64,000 nt of DNA from Pradoshia sp. D12 (GCF_008935075.1 NZ_CP044545.1:1577501-1641500); one strand, 5' to 3'; positions 1-8,137 are shown, numbered from the stretch's first letter. Numbers and translations: made by a program. The notes: generated by a model from the letters alone, not told the origin.

Positions 1-90
1 GACTTTGTAAAACTGAGAAAGCAAAATGAAATAATAATCGCACAAAACGAAAAAGTTATTGCCCTATTGGAGAAAATTGAAAATAAGTAG
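1..90 (+). CDS. C-terminal end of a hypothetical protein (truncated by window edge)
   Basis: The first 29 codons are open in frame 1 and end at TAG (88-90). The visible tail is charged and helical, rich in Lys, Glu, Ile and Asn with a heptad-like pattern, as at the end of a short coiled coil. Many small Bacillus membrane or holin-like proteins end this way. The N-terminus lies outside the window, so no function can be given. Confidence 0.5.
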   Translation, partial: DFVKLRKQNEIIIAQNEKVIALLEKIENK

Positions 91-188
91 TATATATTTT
101 GCGGCTTGCGGAGGGATATAATTGGGGTTTTAATAGTTCTTTTATATTGGATATACCATTTTCCTTGTCTGGTTAAATTCAAATAAAA

Positions 189-225
189 GAGGATACCTAG
201 CCTCTATAATAGACTTGGTATCCTC
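189..225 (-). terminator. Intrinsic terminator after pepT
   Basis: A 9-bp perfect inverted repeat (189-197 with 217-225) lies just beyond the pepT stop. Read on the minus strand it is followed by a T-rich tail (complement of 181-188). It probably ends pepT and may also stop the plus-strand gene from the left edge. Confidence 0.7.
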
Positions 226-257
226 TATTCTGCACACTCTTTTTCATATAAGAGAAA

Positions 258-1490
258 TTATGCCCGTTTCTCAAATAATTGTACAAGTTCTATGATGACT
301 TCGGTGGCTTTTTCCATACTTTCAACAGCTACATATTCATATTTACCGTGGAAATTTTCTCCTCCGGCAAAGATGTTAGGAGTAGGCAGGCCCATATAGG
401 ATAGTTGGGAACCATCTGTACCGCCGCGAATTGGTTTAACAATTGGTTTAATGCCCAAGTTTTCCATGGCTTGATGGGCGACATCGACTATTTCCTTTAC
501 AGGTTCAATTTTTTCTCCCATATTATAATATTGATCATTCATATCTAATATAATATTTTCTTCGCCGTATTTAGCCTTGTATTTTGCAACAAGGTCTTTC
601 ATCGTCGCTTTTTTGGCTTCAAATTTTTCACGGTCATGATCGCGGATAATATAAGCGGCATGAGTACGTTCTACATCACCGTTTAACGATAGGAGATGAT
701 AGAAGCCTTCGTAGCCTTCTGTATATTCGGGTGATTCTTCTTTTGGAAGCTCATCATTGAAATTCATGGCAATCTTTAAGGAGTTGACCATTTTATTTTT
801 AGCGGATCCTGGGTGGACATTGGTTCCTTTAAAAGTCAATTTTGCCCCTGCAGCATTAAAGCTTTCAAATTCAAGTTCACCAATGGGACCGCCATCCAGT
901 GTGTAAGCAAAGTCAGCATTAAAACGCTCCACATCAAACTTATGAGGGCCTCTGCCAATTTCTTCATCCGGTGTAAAAGCGACACGAAGTTTGCCGTGCT
1001 TAATTTCCGGATGTTTAATTAGGTAATCCATTGCCGTTACGATTTCAGCGATGCCTGCTTTATCATCAGCACCAAGCAGAGTAGTGCCGTCAGTGGTAAT
1101 AAGTGTTTTACCTATATACTCTTTTAGCTCAGGAAAGTCTTTCGGTGATAGGATGACATTAAGATTTTTATTAAGCGTAATATCACCGCCATCATAATTC
1201 TCTACGATTTGTGGTTTTACATTCTTACCGGTAAAATCAGTAGCCGTATCGACATGAGCAAGGAAGCCGATTGTTGGTACTTCTTTTTCTGTATTCGCGG
1301 GAAGGGTGGCAAATAAATAGCCATTTTCATCAAGTGTTACTTCTTCCATTCCTATTGTCTGCAATTCATCTTTTAGAAGATTTAAGAGGTCAAATTGCTT
1401 CTCTGTAGAAGGGCATGTTTGACTGTTTTCATCGGATTGGGTATCAATTTTTACATATGTAAGAAAGCGTTCAACTAATTTTTTATTCAT
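258..1490 (-). CDS. pepT: Peptidase T (tripeptide aminopeptidase, M20 family)
   Basis: This cytoplasmic zinc aminopeptidase releases the N-terminal residue of tripeptides in peptide turnover. The product has 410 residues, the usual PepT length. Visible M20 landmarks are the first metal motif AHVDTA (His79, Asp81), the LLGADDKAG motif (Asp142) and the catalytic DEEIGRG (Glu176/177). The reading frame opens upstream at 1544, but AAGGAG ends just before an ATG at 1499 and sits 9 bases before the ATG at 1490. The resulting N-terminus ([20 protein letters not shown]) is the family start. The gene is monocistronic with its own terminator. Confidence 0.95.
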   Translation of the reverse strand: MNKKLVERFLTYVKIDTQSDENSQTCPSTEKQFDLLNLLKDELQTIGMEEVTLDENGYLFATLPANTEKEVPTIGFLAHVDTATDFTGKNVKPQIVENYDGGDITLNKNLNVILSPKDFPELKEYIGKTLITTDGTTLLGADDKAGIAEIVTAMDYLIKHPEIKHGKLRVAFTPDEEIGRGPHKFDVERFNADFAYTLDGGPIGELEFESFNAAGAKLTFKGTNVHPGSAKNKMVNSLKIAMNFNDELPKEESPEYTEGYEGFYHLLSLNGDVERTHAAYIIRDHDREKFEAKKATMKDLVAKYKAKYGEENIILDMNDQYYNMGEKIEPVKEIVDVAHQAMENLGIKPIVKPIRGGTDGSQLSYMGLPTPNIFAGGENFHGKYEYVAVESMEKATEVIIELVQLFEKRA

Positions 1491-1654
1491 CAGATTCATC
1501 TCCTTCTGTATTCCTATTATAACGAAAGTTTTATTGATCAACAAAAAGTTATTCGAATTTTCTTTAGGTTAATATTTCCGTACAGAGGTAATTTTATTTA
1601 TTTCGGGTATTCTTATATAATGGGGATGGAAAGAAAGAAGGGATCGATACAACC

Positions 1655-2578
1655 ATGTTTACAATTGGAAGCCGCACAGTTAAGACAGCGATTGGCGCGA
1701 TGATTGCCTTGGTTATTGCTCAAGTTTTGTCGCTGGAAAATACAGCAACCGCTGCAGTTATCACCTTATTAAGTGTTCAGAGTACACAGCGCAGAAGTAT
1801 ACAGATTGCATGGCAGCGGTTTGCAGCTTGTATACTTGGGATTTTATTGGCTGTATTGATATTTGAAGGATGTGCTTATACAGCTGTTGCAGTAGGTTTA
1901 TTATTATTTATTTATATACCGGTCATGGCTAAGCTGGGGCTTCAGGACGGTATTGTACCTGGTTTTGTTATTGTCATGCAATTATACATATCGCAAAATA
2001 TTACGTATGAGCTTATTTTAAACCAAATCTGCATCGTATCGATTGGAATTCTGGTCGCTCTTTTGTTCAACTTATATATGCCAAGTGTTGAAGGTGAGAT
2101 TAAGAAGATTATAAAGGAGCTAGAAGGAAATTTTAAAGTGATCTTCTTGCAATTCGGTCAGTTTATTCGGAAAAAAGAACGTGTTTGGAATGATGAATAC
2201 ATTATTAAAACAAAGAAGCTAATCGAAGTGGGTATGGAATTAGCCAAGAGAAGTGAGGAAAATTCCTTTTTTAAAAGAGACTCCTATTATTTGCAATACT
2301 TCACTAAAGTGCATCAGCAATTCCAAATCGTTGAGCGAATGGCTCCTTTAATCATTCATCTGCCTACAACATTTGAGCAGAATGAAATGGTAGCTGACTT
2401 CGTAGATGATTTGGGTGCAAATATAGAAGACCGGAATCGTCTACTGTTAAAATTACAGAATCTAAGAGGTAAGTTTGAGAATATGGATTTACCAAAAACA
2501 AGGGAGGAGTTTGAAACTCGTGCTGCCCTGTTAATCTTGATCAATAAAATTGAGCAATTTATCGAAATCCAATCGTAG
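1655..2578 (+). CDS. yqjA: Aromatic acid exporter family protein (YqjA-like, DUF939)
   Basis: This 307-residue protein has an N-terminal half of about four to five membrane segments (about residues 8-150) and a soluble, helical C-terminal half. That is the layout of the ArAE_1/DUF939 family, to which B. subtilis YqjA belongs. The first helix motif (SRTVKTAIGAMIALVIAQ) is typical. The substrate is not known; the family name comes from similarity to aromatic-acid efflux pumps. A GAAGGG ribosome site precedes the ATG, and a TATAAT at 1616-1621 with a poor -35 is a possible promoter. The gene diverges from pepT. Confidence 0.8.
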   Translation: MFTIGSRTVKTAIGAMIALVIAQVLSLENTATAAVITLLSVQSTQRRSIQIAWQRFAACILGILLAVLIFEGCAYTAVAVGLLLFIYIPVMAKLGLQDGIVPGFVIVMQLYISQNITYELILNQICIVSIGILVALLFNLYMPSVEGEIKKIIKELEGNFKVIFLQFGQFIRKKERVWNDEYIIKTKKLIEVGMELAKRSEENSFFKRDSYYLQYFTKVHQQFQIVERMAPLIIHLPTTFEQNEMVADFVDDLGANIEDRNRLLLKLQNLRGKFENMDLPKTREEFETRAALLILINKIEQFIEIQS

Positions 2579-2585
2579 TAAAGAG

Positions 2586-2618
2586 AACGTGCTGTTTTCA
2601 AAACAGTTCGTTTTTTTT
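2586..2618 (+). terminator. Intrinsic terminator after yqjA-like gene
   Basis: A short CTGTTTT/AAAACAG hairpin (2592-2606) is followed directly by a run of eight T (2611-2618), just past the TAG of the upstream gene. Confidence 0.75.
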
Positions 2619-2640
2619 GTGTGGAAGAAAGGTATGGCGT

Positions 2641-3057
2641 CTATAATATTGCTGCTTCTGGCCGTAAACTTTCACAGTATTCATGCAACAATTTCCATCC
2701 ATCTTCATATCTTTTAAATCTCTGTACAAACAGTTTAACAACCTCTTTCTTTTCACCATCCATTTCAAATGTTACCCAAAATAAAACAATGACCTCATCC
2801 TCAGACGCTGGAGTAGTATGTAAAATAGTAAAATTCCATTTTGGGTTATGTCCGCAATATTGTTCAAAAGCTTCTGCCCATCCTAGGCAAGCCTCCTTAT
2901 ATCCCCAATCTGAAACGACACCATCCGCATTTGCCCAACGAACAGATAAATTCAGAGAAAGCTTGGAAATCATCAATTCAGTATTACAGCTATTCCATAT
3001 AGATTGAAATTCAAGAAAGAAGGACTTAAAATCCTCAATAAGTACTGACTGATTCAA
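2641..3057 (-). CDS. SnoaL/NTF2-like hypothetical protein
   Basis: The product has 138 residues, is soluble, and is rich in Trp and Phe with alternating strands after an N-terminal helix. The string FTILHTTPASEDEVIVLFWV and the final KRYEDGWKLLHEY resemble the NTF2/SnoaL-like (DUF4440-type) cone fold, in which the last strand reads 'xxxGWKIxH'. The start is TTG (3057-3055), chosen because AGGAGG lies 7 bases upstream. Such proteins often bind small ligands or act as minor enzymes, but no specific role can be read here. The gene converges on yqjA and stands alone. Confidence 0.65.
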   Translation of the reverse strand: MNQSVLIEDFKSFFLEFQSIWNSCNTELMISKLSLNLSVRWANADGVVSDWGYKEACLGWAEAFEQYCGHNPKWNFTILHTTPASEDEVIVLFWVTFEMDGEKKEVVKLFVQRFKRYEDGWKLLHEYCESLRPEAAIL

Positions 3058-3344
3058 ATTGGAACCTCCTCGTTAAAGTAAAGATGGAGCCTCTTTAATA
3101 CTATTCTATACAATGGATATATTTCCCTTTTATCAATAAGAGAAACTATTTTGTATGAGAGCATTTTATCATTCATTTTGAAAGCATGTGTTTAAAAATG
3201 CAAAAAGCGCGTCTATGTTGCTAAAAGAACACAAAAGTACAATATAGATCAAGCTTTGCTCTTTTTCAACAAATATATGGTGTATTGAATTAATTCATGT
3301 CAAAAAGGAGCGAACGATTCATTTGCTCTTCAGATGGTAATTAA
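3058..3344. other. Intergenic stretch before dhaS promoter
   Basis: This divergent intergenic region lies between the minus-strand SnoaL-like gene and dhaS. It is AT-rich with short poly-A tracts. Apart from the ribosome site of the upstream gene (about 3066-3071) no gene or convincing hairpin was seen here; the dhaS promoter lies just downstream. Confidence 0.5.
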
Positions 3345-3373
3345 TTGAAAATGGAAAATAGATGGAATATACT
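3345..3373 (+). promoter_or_regulatory. Sigma-A promoter of dhaS
   Basis: TTGAAA (3345-3350) and TATACT (3368-3373) are spaced by exactly 17 bases, 43 bases before the dhaS ATG. This is a good housekeeping promoter, and a cre box overlaps its -10 end and predicted start site. Confidence 0.7.
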
Positions 3374-3386
3374 GAAAGCGTTCACA
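3373..3386 (+). promoter_or_regulatory. CcpA catabolite-responsive element (cre)
   Basis: TGAAAGCGTTCACA fits the Bacillus cre consensus TGWAANCGNTNWCA at every position. It begins at the last base of the -10 box and covers the predicted transcription start, a position at which CcpA binding normally represses. The aldehyde dehydrogenase is therefore expected to be repressed by glucose. Confidence 0.8.
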
Positions 3387-3415
3387 AAATGATGGATATA
3401 AATGGAGGGAATTAA

Positions 3416-4903
3416 ATGACCACTACTATAAGCTCTAATATTAGTCCCAAATTAGCAGAGTTTCTAAAAGGTACAAAACAGTTATATATGAATGGTGAAT
3501 TCGTAGACTCAGTATCTGGTAAAACATTTGAAACAATGAATCCTGCTACTGGTGAAGTTTTGGCTGTGATTTCAGAAGCGCAATCTGAAGATATTGATTT
3601 AGCTGTCAAAGCTGCACGTAAAGCATTTGATCAAGGACCATGGAGAACAATGAATGCTGCAGAACGCAGTCGTTTAATATACAAATTGGCAGATTTAATG
3701 GAAGAAAACAAGCTGGAGTTGGCTCAATTGGAAACATTGGATAACGGGAAGCCTTTCCGTGAAACATCTAATGCAGATATTCCATTAGCCATTGAACACT
3801 TCCGCTATTTTGCAGGTTGGTCGACTAAAATCATGGGACAAACCATCCCAGTAGCCGGTAATTTTTTTAATTATACAAAACATGAACCAGTTGGAGTGGT
3901 TGGGCAGATTATCCCGTGGAATTTCCCATTATTAATGGCTGCCTGGAAACTCGGAGCGGCACTTGCTACCGGGTGTACAATCGTATTAAAACCAGCAGAA
4001 AACACACCTCTTTCTGCATTATACCTGGCACAACTAATTAGTGAAGCTGGATTCCCGGATGGAGTCGTCAATATTGTCCCAGGATATGGTCCGTCAGCAG
4101 GACAACCATTGGTCGATCATCCAATGATCGATAAGATTGCCTTTACGGGTTCGACTAAGGTGGGTAAACAAATTATGAAATCAGCTGCTGATACGCTGAA
4201 ACGCGTAACATTGGAACTTGGAGGAAAATCGCCGAATATCATTCTTCCGGATGCAGATTTATCAAAGGCTGTTCCGGGTGCATTAATGGGTATCATGTTC
4301 AATCAGGGGCAAGTTTGCTGTGCAGGCAGCCGTTTATATGTCCAAAAGAAAATGTATGATAATGTCGTTTCTGATTTAATAACGTGTGCCAAGGATATTA
4401 AACAGGGTAATGGGTTAGAAGAAGATACAACGATGGGCCCGCTTATTTCCGCCCAGCAGCAGTCCAGGGTAAAAGGATATATTGACCAAGGTGTTGAAGA
4501 AGGAGCCGAAGTGTTAATTGGAGGGGATATTCCATTTGATAAAGGCTATTTTGTATCACCGACCGTGTTTGCAGATGTAAACCATAGCATGACAATAGCA
4601 AAAGAAGAAATATTTGGACCTGTTGTAGCGGCCATGCCATTTGATGATATTGATGATCTTATACAAAAAGCCAATGACAGCAACTACGGGTTAGCGGCAG
4701 GTGTTTGGACACAGGACTTGAAAAAGGCTCATCAAATCGCACATAAGTTACAAGCGGGTACGGTATGGGTAAATACCTATAATACATTTGATGCGGCTTC
4801 TCCTTTTGGAGGGTACAAACAATCCGGTATTGGTCGTGAAATGGGAAGCTATGCACTCGATAACTACACAGAAGTGAAGAGTGTATGGATTAATATGGAC
4901 TAA
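3416..4903 (+). CDS. dhaS: NAD(P)-dependent aldehyde dehydrogenase (DhaS-like)
   Basis: This 495-residue soluble dehydrogenase oxidises aldehydes to acids and is very close in pattern to B. subtilis DhaS. The catalytic cysteine lies in FNQGQVCCAGSR (Cys301 by alignment with the ALDH2 nucleophile), and the general-base Glu267 is in LELGGK. The Rossmann segment with the FTGST motif and the C-terminal PFGGYKQSGIGRE are also present. GGAGG precedes the ATG. The gene is monocistronic between its own promoter and terminator. The cre box suggests catabolite control, consistent with a role in using alcohols or aldehydes. The true substrate is not determinable from sequence. Confidence 0.92.
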   Translation: MTTTISSNISPKLAEFLKGTKQLYMNGEFVDSVSGKTFETMNPATGEVLAVISEAQSEDIDLAVKAARKAFDQGPWRTMNAAERSRLIYKLADLMEENKLELAQLETLDNGKPFRETSNADIPLAIEHFRYFAGWSTKIMGQTIPVAGNFFNYTKHEPVGVVGQIIPWNFPLLMAAWKLGAALATGCTIVLKPAENTPLSALYLAQLISEAGFPDGVVNIVPGYGPSAGQPLVDHPMIDKIAFTGSTKVGKQIMKSAADTLKRVTLELGGKSPNIILPDADLSKAVPGALMGIMFNQGQVCCAGSRLYVQKKMYDNVVSDLITCAKDIKQGNGLEEDTTMGPLISAQQQSRVKGYIDQGVEEGAEVLIGGDIPFDKGYFVSPTVFADVNHSMTIAKEEIFGPVVAAMPFDDIDDLIQKANDSNYGLAAGVWTQDLKKAHQIAHKLQAGTVWVNTYNTFDAASPFGGYKQSGIGREMGSYALDNYTEVKSVWINMD

Positions 4904-4917
4904 GATCTTTAAGAAAG

Positions 4918-4952
4918 CAGTGTGGTTATGGACGGTAATCACACTGTTTTTC
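4918..4952 (+). terminator. Intrinsic terminator after dhaS
   Basis: CAGTGTG and CACACTG arms with a further TTA/TAA pairing form a hairpin (4918-4946) followed by TTTTTC, 15 bases beyond the dhaS stop. Confidence 0.75.
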
Positions 4953-4990
4953 CTTATTTGGTTAATCAGTTAAATAAGAGCATAAATAAG

Positions 4991-5028
4991 CCCCATAAAA
5001 GTCAGAGCTATGTCTGTCTTTTATGGGG
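4991..5028 (-). terminator. Terminator at end of mifM-yqjG operon (possibly bidirectional)
   Basis: An 11-bp perfect stem (4991-5001 with 5018-5028) lies 20 bases beyond the yqjG stop. T-rich sequence follows on both strands, so it can serve yqjG on the minus strand and back up the dhaS terminator on the plus strand. Confidence 0.75.
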
Positions 5029-5048
5029 TGATTTTATTTATTAAGAGC

Positions 5049-5831
5049 TTAGCTTTTCTTTAAAGATGGCTCAGTTTGAATTTTTGGAAGGTCTTTTGGT
5101 TCTTCCTGTTTAAAGATACTTTGTAAAACGAATGTCTGGATGATCAAGAAGATTCCGCTTGTTATCCAATAGAGCGGAAGAGCAGCCGGAGCCGAAAAAG
5201 AAATGAACATAATCATCATAGGTGACAAGAGTCCCATTAATTTCATTTGATTCTGCTGTTCAGGCTGCATTTGGCTTGAGCTGACTTTGAATTGGAGATA
5301 GTAAATCAATCCGGCAATTAACGCCATGATCATGTTCGCCTCGCCAAGACTAAACCAAAGGAAGTCATGGGTTGCAATTGTATGTGAGTCCCTAATGGCA
5401 TAATAGAATCCCATTAATATCGGCATTTGAATCAGCATTGGTAAGCATCCGATATTGAGAGGATTTACGCCATGCTTCTGATAAAGCTGCATCATTTCCT
5501 GTTGAATTTCTGCTTTCTTCGCTGCATCAGTTGTTTGTTTTAATTTTTCTTGTATAGCTTCCATCTCAGGCTTTAAAACTTCCATTTTCCGTTTCATATC
5601 AGCTTGAGTTTTATACTGTTTAACAGTCAACGGCATGAGCAATAATTTAATCAGCAACGTAGCCAAAATAATGGCGAGCCCATAATTCCCCTGAAATAGA
5701 TCTGCATTAAATTCCAGTAAGGATAATAAGGGAGAGACAATAAAGTGTTGGAAAAAACCGTCTCCGTTAGAATTGGCTGAACATCCACTCAACAACATTC
5801 CTGCGAATAAAACACCTATTAATTTTTTCAA
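5049..5831 (-). CDS. yqjG: YidC/Oxa1-type membrane protein insertase, second paralog (MisCB/YqjG)
   Basis: This lipoprotein-type YidC inserts proteins into the membrane with or without SecYEG. From the TTG start the signal peptide runs into the lipobox LLSGC (Cys17). YidC core features follow: a first core helix near GNYGLAIILATLLIKLLLMP, a charged cytosolic hairpin, the NPLNIGCLPMLIQMPILMGF motif, and two more helices. The frame opens at an ATG (5849) that has no ribosome site. GGAGG lies 7 bases before the TTG at 5831, giving MKKLIGV and a 260-residue protein. The upstream gene is a MifM-like sensor, so this is the inducible backup insertase. Confidence 0.9.
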   Translation of the reverse strand: MKKLIGVLFAGMLLSGCSANSNGDGFFQHFIVSPLLSLLEFNADLFQGNYGLAIILATLLIKLLLMPLTVKQYKTQADMKRKMEVLKPEMEAIQEKLKQTTDAAKKAEIQQEMMQLYQKHGVNPLNIGCLPMLIQMPILMGFYYAIRDSHTIATHDFLWFSLGEANMIMALIAGLIYYLQFKVSSSQMQPEQQNQMKLMGLLSPMMIMFISFSAPAALPLYWITSGIFLIIQTFVLQSIFKQEEPKDLPKIQTEPSLKKS

Positions 5832-5832
5832 T

Positions 5833-5879
5833 CCATTTCCTCCGATCATGTATTTGTTTATACGATGGGATGGAAATGG
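5833..5879 (-). promoter_or_regulatory. Ribosome-site-sequestering hairpin between mifM and yqjG
   Basis: On the minus strand CCATTTCC (5872-5879, inside the last mifM codons) is perfectly complementary to GGAAATGG (5833-5840). The adjoining GGA of the GGAGG ribosome site can pair further with TCC, so the whole yqjG Shine-Dalgarno is buried. A ribosome arrested near the mifM C-terminus would cover the 5' arm and free the site. This is the arrangement known for B. subtilis mifM-yqjG. Confidence 0.8.
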
Positions 5880-6145
5880 CTGCTTTCTTTATCTCCGGGG
5901 TTTACCTTAATACGAAATAAAGTGAAAAAGCGTTGAATATGGCGTTTATCTATAATTGGCTGTTTCTTATTGCTTTTTAAAATCGGTTGATTCGTTCCTT
6001 CTTCATAGTGGTTACTGAAAAGGACTTTATTTTGCTTATGCACTATGAATAAGGCGGCTAACGGAAAGACAACCGAGAATAAAAAGGCAATTATTAATGT
6101 CTGCTGTATGACATCATAATCGTATTCAATTAATAATCCTATCAT
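5858..6145 (-). CDS. mifM: MifM-like translation-arrest leader peptide monitoring membrane insertion
   Basis: This 95-residue peptide has one membrane segment (about residues 15-36) and a polar tail, the same length and layout as B. subtilis MifM. The tail RHIQRFFTLFRIKVNPGDKE (from Arg68) aligns without gaps with the MifM arrest region. It keeps the first Arg, the Phe-Arg pair, a hydrophobic residue for Met80, and an Asp/Glu cluster near the stall sites. The ATG at 6145 is preferred over the TTG at 6175 because GGAGAG lies 9 bases upstream. Family knowledge: when the primary YidC (SpoIIIJ) fails, insertion stalls, the ribosome arrests and yqjG translation opens. Similarity in the tail is modest, but position and hairpin support the call. 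Confidence 0.85.
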   Translation of the reverse strand: MIGLLIEYDYDVIQQTLIIAFLFSVVFPLAALFIVHKQNKVLFSNHYEEGTNQPILKSNKKQPIIDKRHIQRFFTLFRIKVNPGDKESSHFHPIV

Positions 6146-6199
6146 GGCTGGCAACTCTCCGTTTAAGATTTTCAAATTATGAAGTGATTTGTTATGGAT

Positions 6200-6208
6200 A
6201 CTATACCA
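6200..6208 (-). promoter_or_regulatory. Extended -10 promoter candidate for mifM-yqjG
   Basis: On the minus strand TGGTATAGT forms a TGnTATAGT extended -10 element about 55 bases upstream of the mifM ATG. No convincing -35 is seen. Confidence 0.4.
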
Positions 6209-6494
6209 TTAAATGAATGCCAGGGATAGAAGAAGTTCTCTTATTAAGTGAGAAGAGACGAATAAGAAGGGAATAAAGTTTTAGCTGAGAGGTGAACAGT
6301 TTTTTTTGATTGATATTTACTTATATAAACAAAGGTGTTAGCTACCTTAATCATTATGCTGCAAGATCAAAATAAAGTTTAATAAAAGGATTTAACAATA
6401 TTTTAATCGAATAAATATAGATGCATATAAAAGAGTCAGAATTCGAAGGGAAATTTCTTTATGTTTACTAGAATTAAAGAAGGTGGAGATAGAT
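6209..6494. other. Divergent intergenic region upstream of mifM and a small membrane protein gene
   Basis: This AT-rich region between the minus-strand mifM operon and the plus-strand gene at 6495 contains homopolymer runs (eight T near 6300). No reading frame, strong hairpin or recognisable operator was found. Confidence 0.5.
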
Positions 6495-6767
6495 TTGGAA
6501 ATAGATATATTAGGTGCAGGAATAAATTTTGGGCTATTTTGTATTGGGGTTGGATTAGCTTTATTGGGGCATTACATAGGTAAAGGACTCATAAATTTTC
6601 GTCAGTCTAAAAATGTAATTGATTACAATGTGTTTTTAAAAGAGAGTGACCTAGCCTATATTTTTAAATTAAATAGGAATGAAATAAAGGCTTTATTGAC
6701 TGAACATCAGGATGTCCCTAAGCTGGTATTAAACGGAACTACCTATTATCCTAAAACAATTAATTGA
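6495..6767 (+). CDS. Small hypothetical protein with one membrane segment
   Basis: The product has about 90 residues. An N-terminal hydrophobic helix (about residues 6-27, Gly-rich) is followed by a soluble tail of about 60 residues with predicted helices and a final Asn/Thr/Tyr-rich strand. The frame can begin at GTG 6483 or TTG 6495. I prefer TTG because the AAGGTGGAG ribosome site lies 6 bases before it. The family is not recognised. It stands alone and ends before a strong bidirectional terminator. Confidence 0.6.
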   Translation: MEIDILGAGINFGLFCIGVGLALLGHYIGKGLINFRQSKNVIDYNVFLKESDLAYIFKLNRNEIKALLTEHQDVPKLVLNGTTYYPKTIN

Positions 6768-6820
6768 ATGGATTTCATCCAAGAATTTTAGCAGTTAAAC
6801 GGACGGTTTAAGTAAAAAAA

Positions 6821-6858
6821 GAACAAACGGCTGGTTTCCCAGTCGTTTGTTCTGTTAT
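6821..6858 (+). terminator. Bidirectional intrinsic terminator
   Basis: A 13-14 bp stem (6821-6834 with 6838-6852) is flanked on the left by seven A and on the right by T-rich sequence, so it can end both the small plus-strand gene and the converging ohrB. Confidence 0.8.
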
Positions 6859-6911
6859 TTATAAGCGAATAGACTCTATCCTATAAAAATACTTATATAG
6901 AAAGTAAGTAA

Positions 6912-7328
6912 TCACACCGTAATAATGGTTACCTCAATATTTCCTCGCGTTGCTTTAGAATAAGGGCAAACCTGGTGGGCCATATCAGCATATTTTTTAA
7001 CTTCTTCTTTATCCAAACCAGGGATAGAGACATCTAAGCGGACAGCCAGTTTAAAACCGCCATCTTCTTCATCTTTACCAATCGTTACATTAGACGTGAC
7101 CGTTGTATCTACTTTTTTTCGATCCTTACGTAATACGAGGTTTAATGCACTGTCATAACAGGCAGCATATCCTGCTGCAAACAGTAATTCTGGGTTTGCA
7201 GCTTGTTCTCCGCTACCTCCCAATGCTTTTGGTTGCCTCACATCTAAATCTATAATCCCGTCTTCAGATTTTACATGTCCTTCACGACCGCCTGTGGATG
7301 TGACGGTTGCTGTATATAATGGTTCCAT
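6912..7328 (-). CDS. ohrB: Organic hydroperoxide resistance protein, Ohr/OsmC family (OhrB-like)
   Basis: This thiol-dependent peroxidase reduces organic hydroperoxides in the cytoplasm. The 138-residue length is typical. The two redox cysteines are in AACYDSAL (Cys57) and VCPYSKAT (Cys121), and the conserved Arg15 and Glu47 that polarise the thiol are present. ATG at 7328 is chosen over the TTG one codon earlier because AAGGAG lies 8 bases upstream. A sigma-B-type promoter precedes it, and no ohrR regulator gene is adjacent. Together these point to the general-stress OhrB type rather than the peroxide-induced OhrA type. Confidence 0.92.
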   Translation of the reverse strand: MEPLYTATVTSTGGREGHVKSEDGIIDLDVRQPKALGGSGEQAANPELLFAAGYAACYDSALNLVLRKDRKKVDTTVTSNVTIGKDEEDGGFKLAVRLDVSIPGLDKEEVKKYADMAHQVCPYSKATRGNIEVTIITV

Positions 7329-7362
7329 CAAACCAACTCCTTAATTAATGATATATAGCACT

Positions 7363-7387
7363 TTTCCCTATTTTGGTTTTATTAAAC
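7363..7387 (-). promoter_or_regulatory. Sigma-B promoter of ohrB
   Basis: Read on the minus strand, GTTTAA (complement of 7382-7387) is followed after 13 bases by GGGAAA (complement of 7363-7368), close to the sigma-B consensus GTTTAA-N12-15-GGGTAT. It ends 34 bases before the ohrB ATG. Confidence 0.7.
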
Positions 7388-7510
7388 AGATTGTCAAAAG
7401 AATAGGTATTAATCATTATGAAAATATTTCCTTTTTTATCTAGACTACATAGAAAAGCTAGGTATATAATAATGGTGAAAGTAAATTTATGGGAAGTAGT
7501 GTGTATATGT

Positions 7511-8137
7511 ATGGAAACAGAAATGCTAACTATTTTTGATGAATCAGGTTCCGCGATTGGGGTAGCCACACGCGATGAAGTCCATAATAAAGGATATTGG
7601 CATCAAACCTTTCAATGTTATGTGGTTGGAAAAGAAAATCATGAAGAATATATGTATCTTCAACTTAGAAGTCATTTAAAAAAAGATTTTGCTAATGTTT
7701 ACGATATAACTGCAGCGGGACATATTCTTTCAAACGAAACGGTAGCTGATGGTGTAAGAGAAGTTAATGAGGAACTTGGATTAAATGTTACCTATGATCA
7801 ACTAAACAGCCTTGGTATGTTACCTAATGTAATAGAAACAGAGACAATCAAAGACCATGAATTAAGTCATGTTTTTCTTTATGAAATGACAGAACCTATG
7901 GAGACTTTTATCCTGCAGCCGGAAGAAGTATCTGGAATGGCAAAAGCTCGATTATATGATTTTATTTCTTTTTACAATGGAGATTCAGATCATTTGGAGA
8001 TTGAAGGCTATAAGCAGGATTCTAGCGGAGGTAAAACCTGGTTTAAGGAGACAATAAGTAAGGACCGGTTTGTACCGCATTCTAAGCAGTATTTTGTTAG
8101 CGTGGCAGAAGCTATTTGCTCTAACCGGAAAGCTTAA
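7511..8137 (+). CDS. Nudix hydrolase, IPP-isomerase-like (YfcD type)
   Basis: This protein of about 208 residues carries a complete Nudix box GX5EX7REVXEELGL (about residues 70-91), with the Glu residues that bind magnesium. The N-terminus (MLTIFDESGSAIGVATRDEVHNKG) matches the group annotated as isopentenyl-diphosphate isomerase-like Nudix proteins. The reading frame extends upstream to 7418, but ATG 7511 gives the family N-terminus. No good ribosome site is seen for any start, so the start is the weak point. The substrate is unknown; members cleave nucleoside diphosphates linked to another group. Confidence 0.85.
   Translation: METEMLTIFDESGSAIGVATRDEVHNKGYWHQTFQCYVVGKENHEEYMYLQLRSHLKKDFANVYDITAAGHILSNETVADGVREVNEELGLNVTYDQLNSLGMLPNVIETETIKDHELSHVFLYEMTEPMETFILQPEEVSGMAKARLYDFISFYNGDSDHLEIEGYKQDSSGGKTWFKETISKDRFVPHSKQYFVSVAEAICSNRKA

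Noticed and set aside
2621-3007. 128-codon plus-strand frame opposite the SnoaL-like gene
   Set aside because: It is a shadow of the minus-strand gene, which has an AGGAGG ribosome site and a recognisable fold pattern.
5831-5849. ATG at 5849 as start of yqjG
   Set aside because: It lies upstream of the GGAGG site and would add residues before the lipoprotein signal. The TTG at 5831 is correctly spaced.
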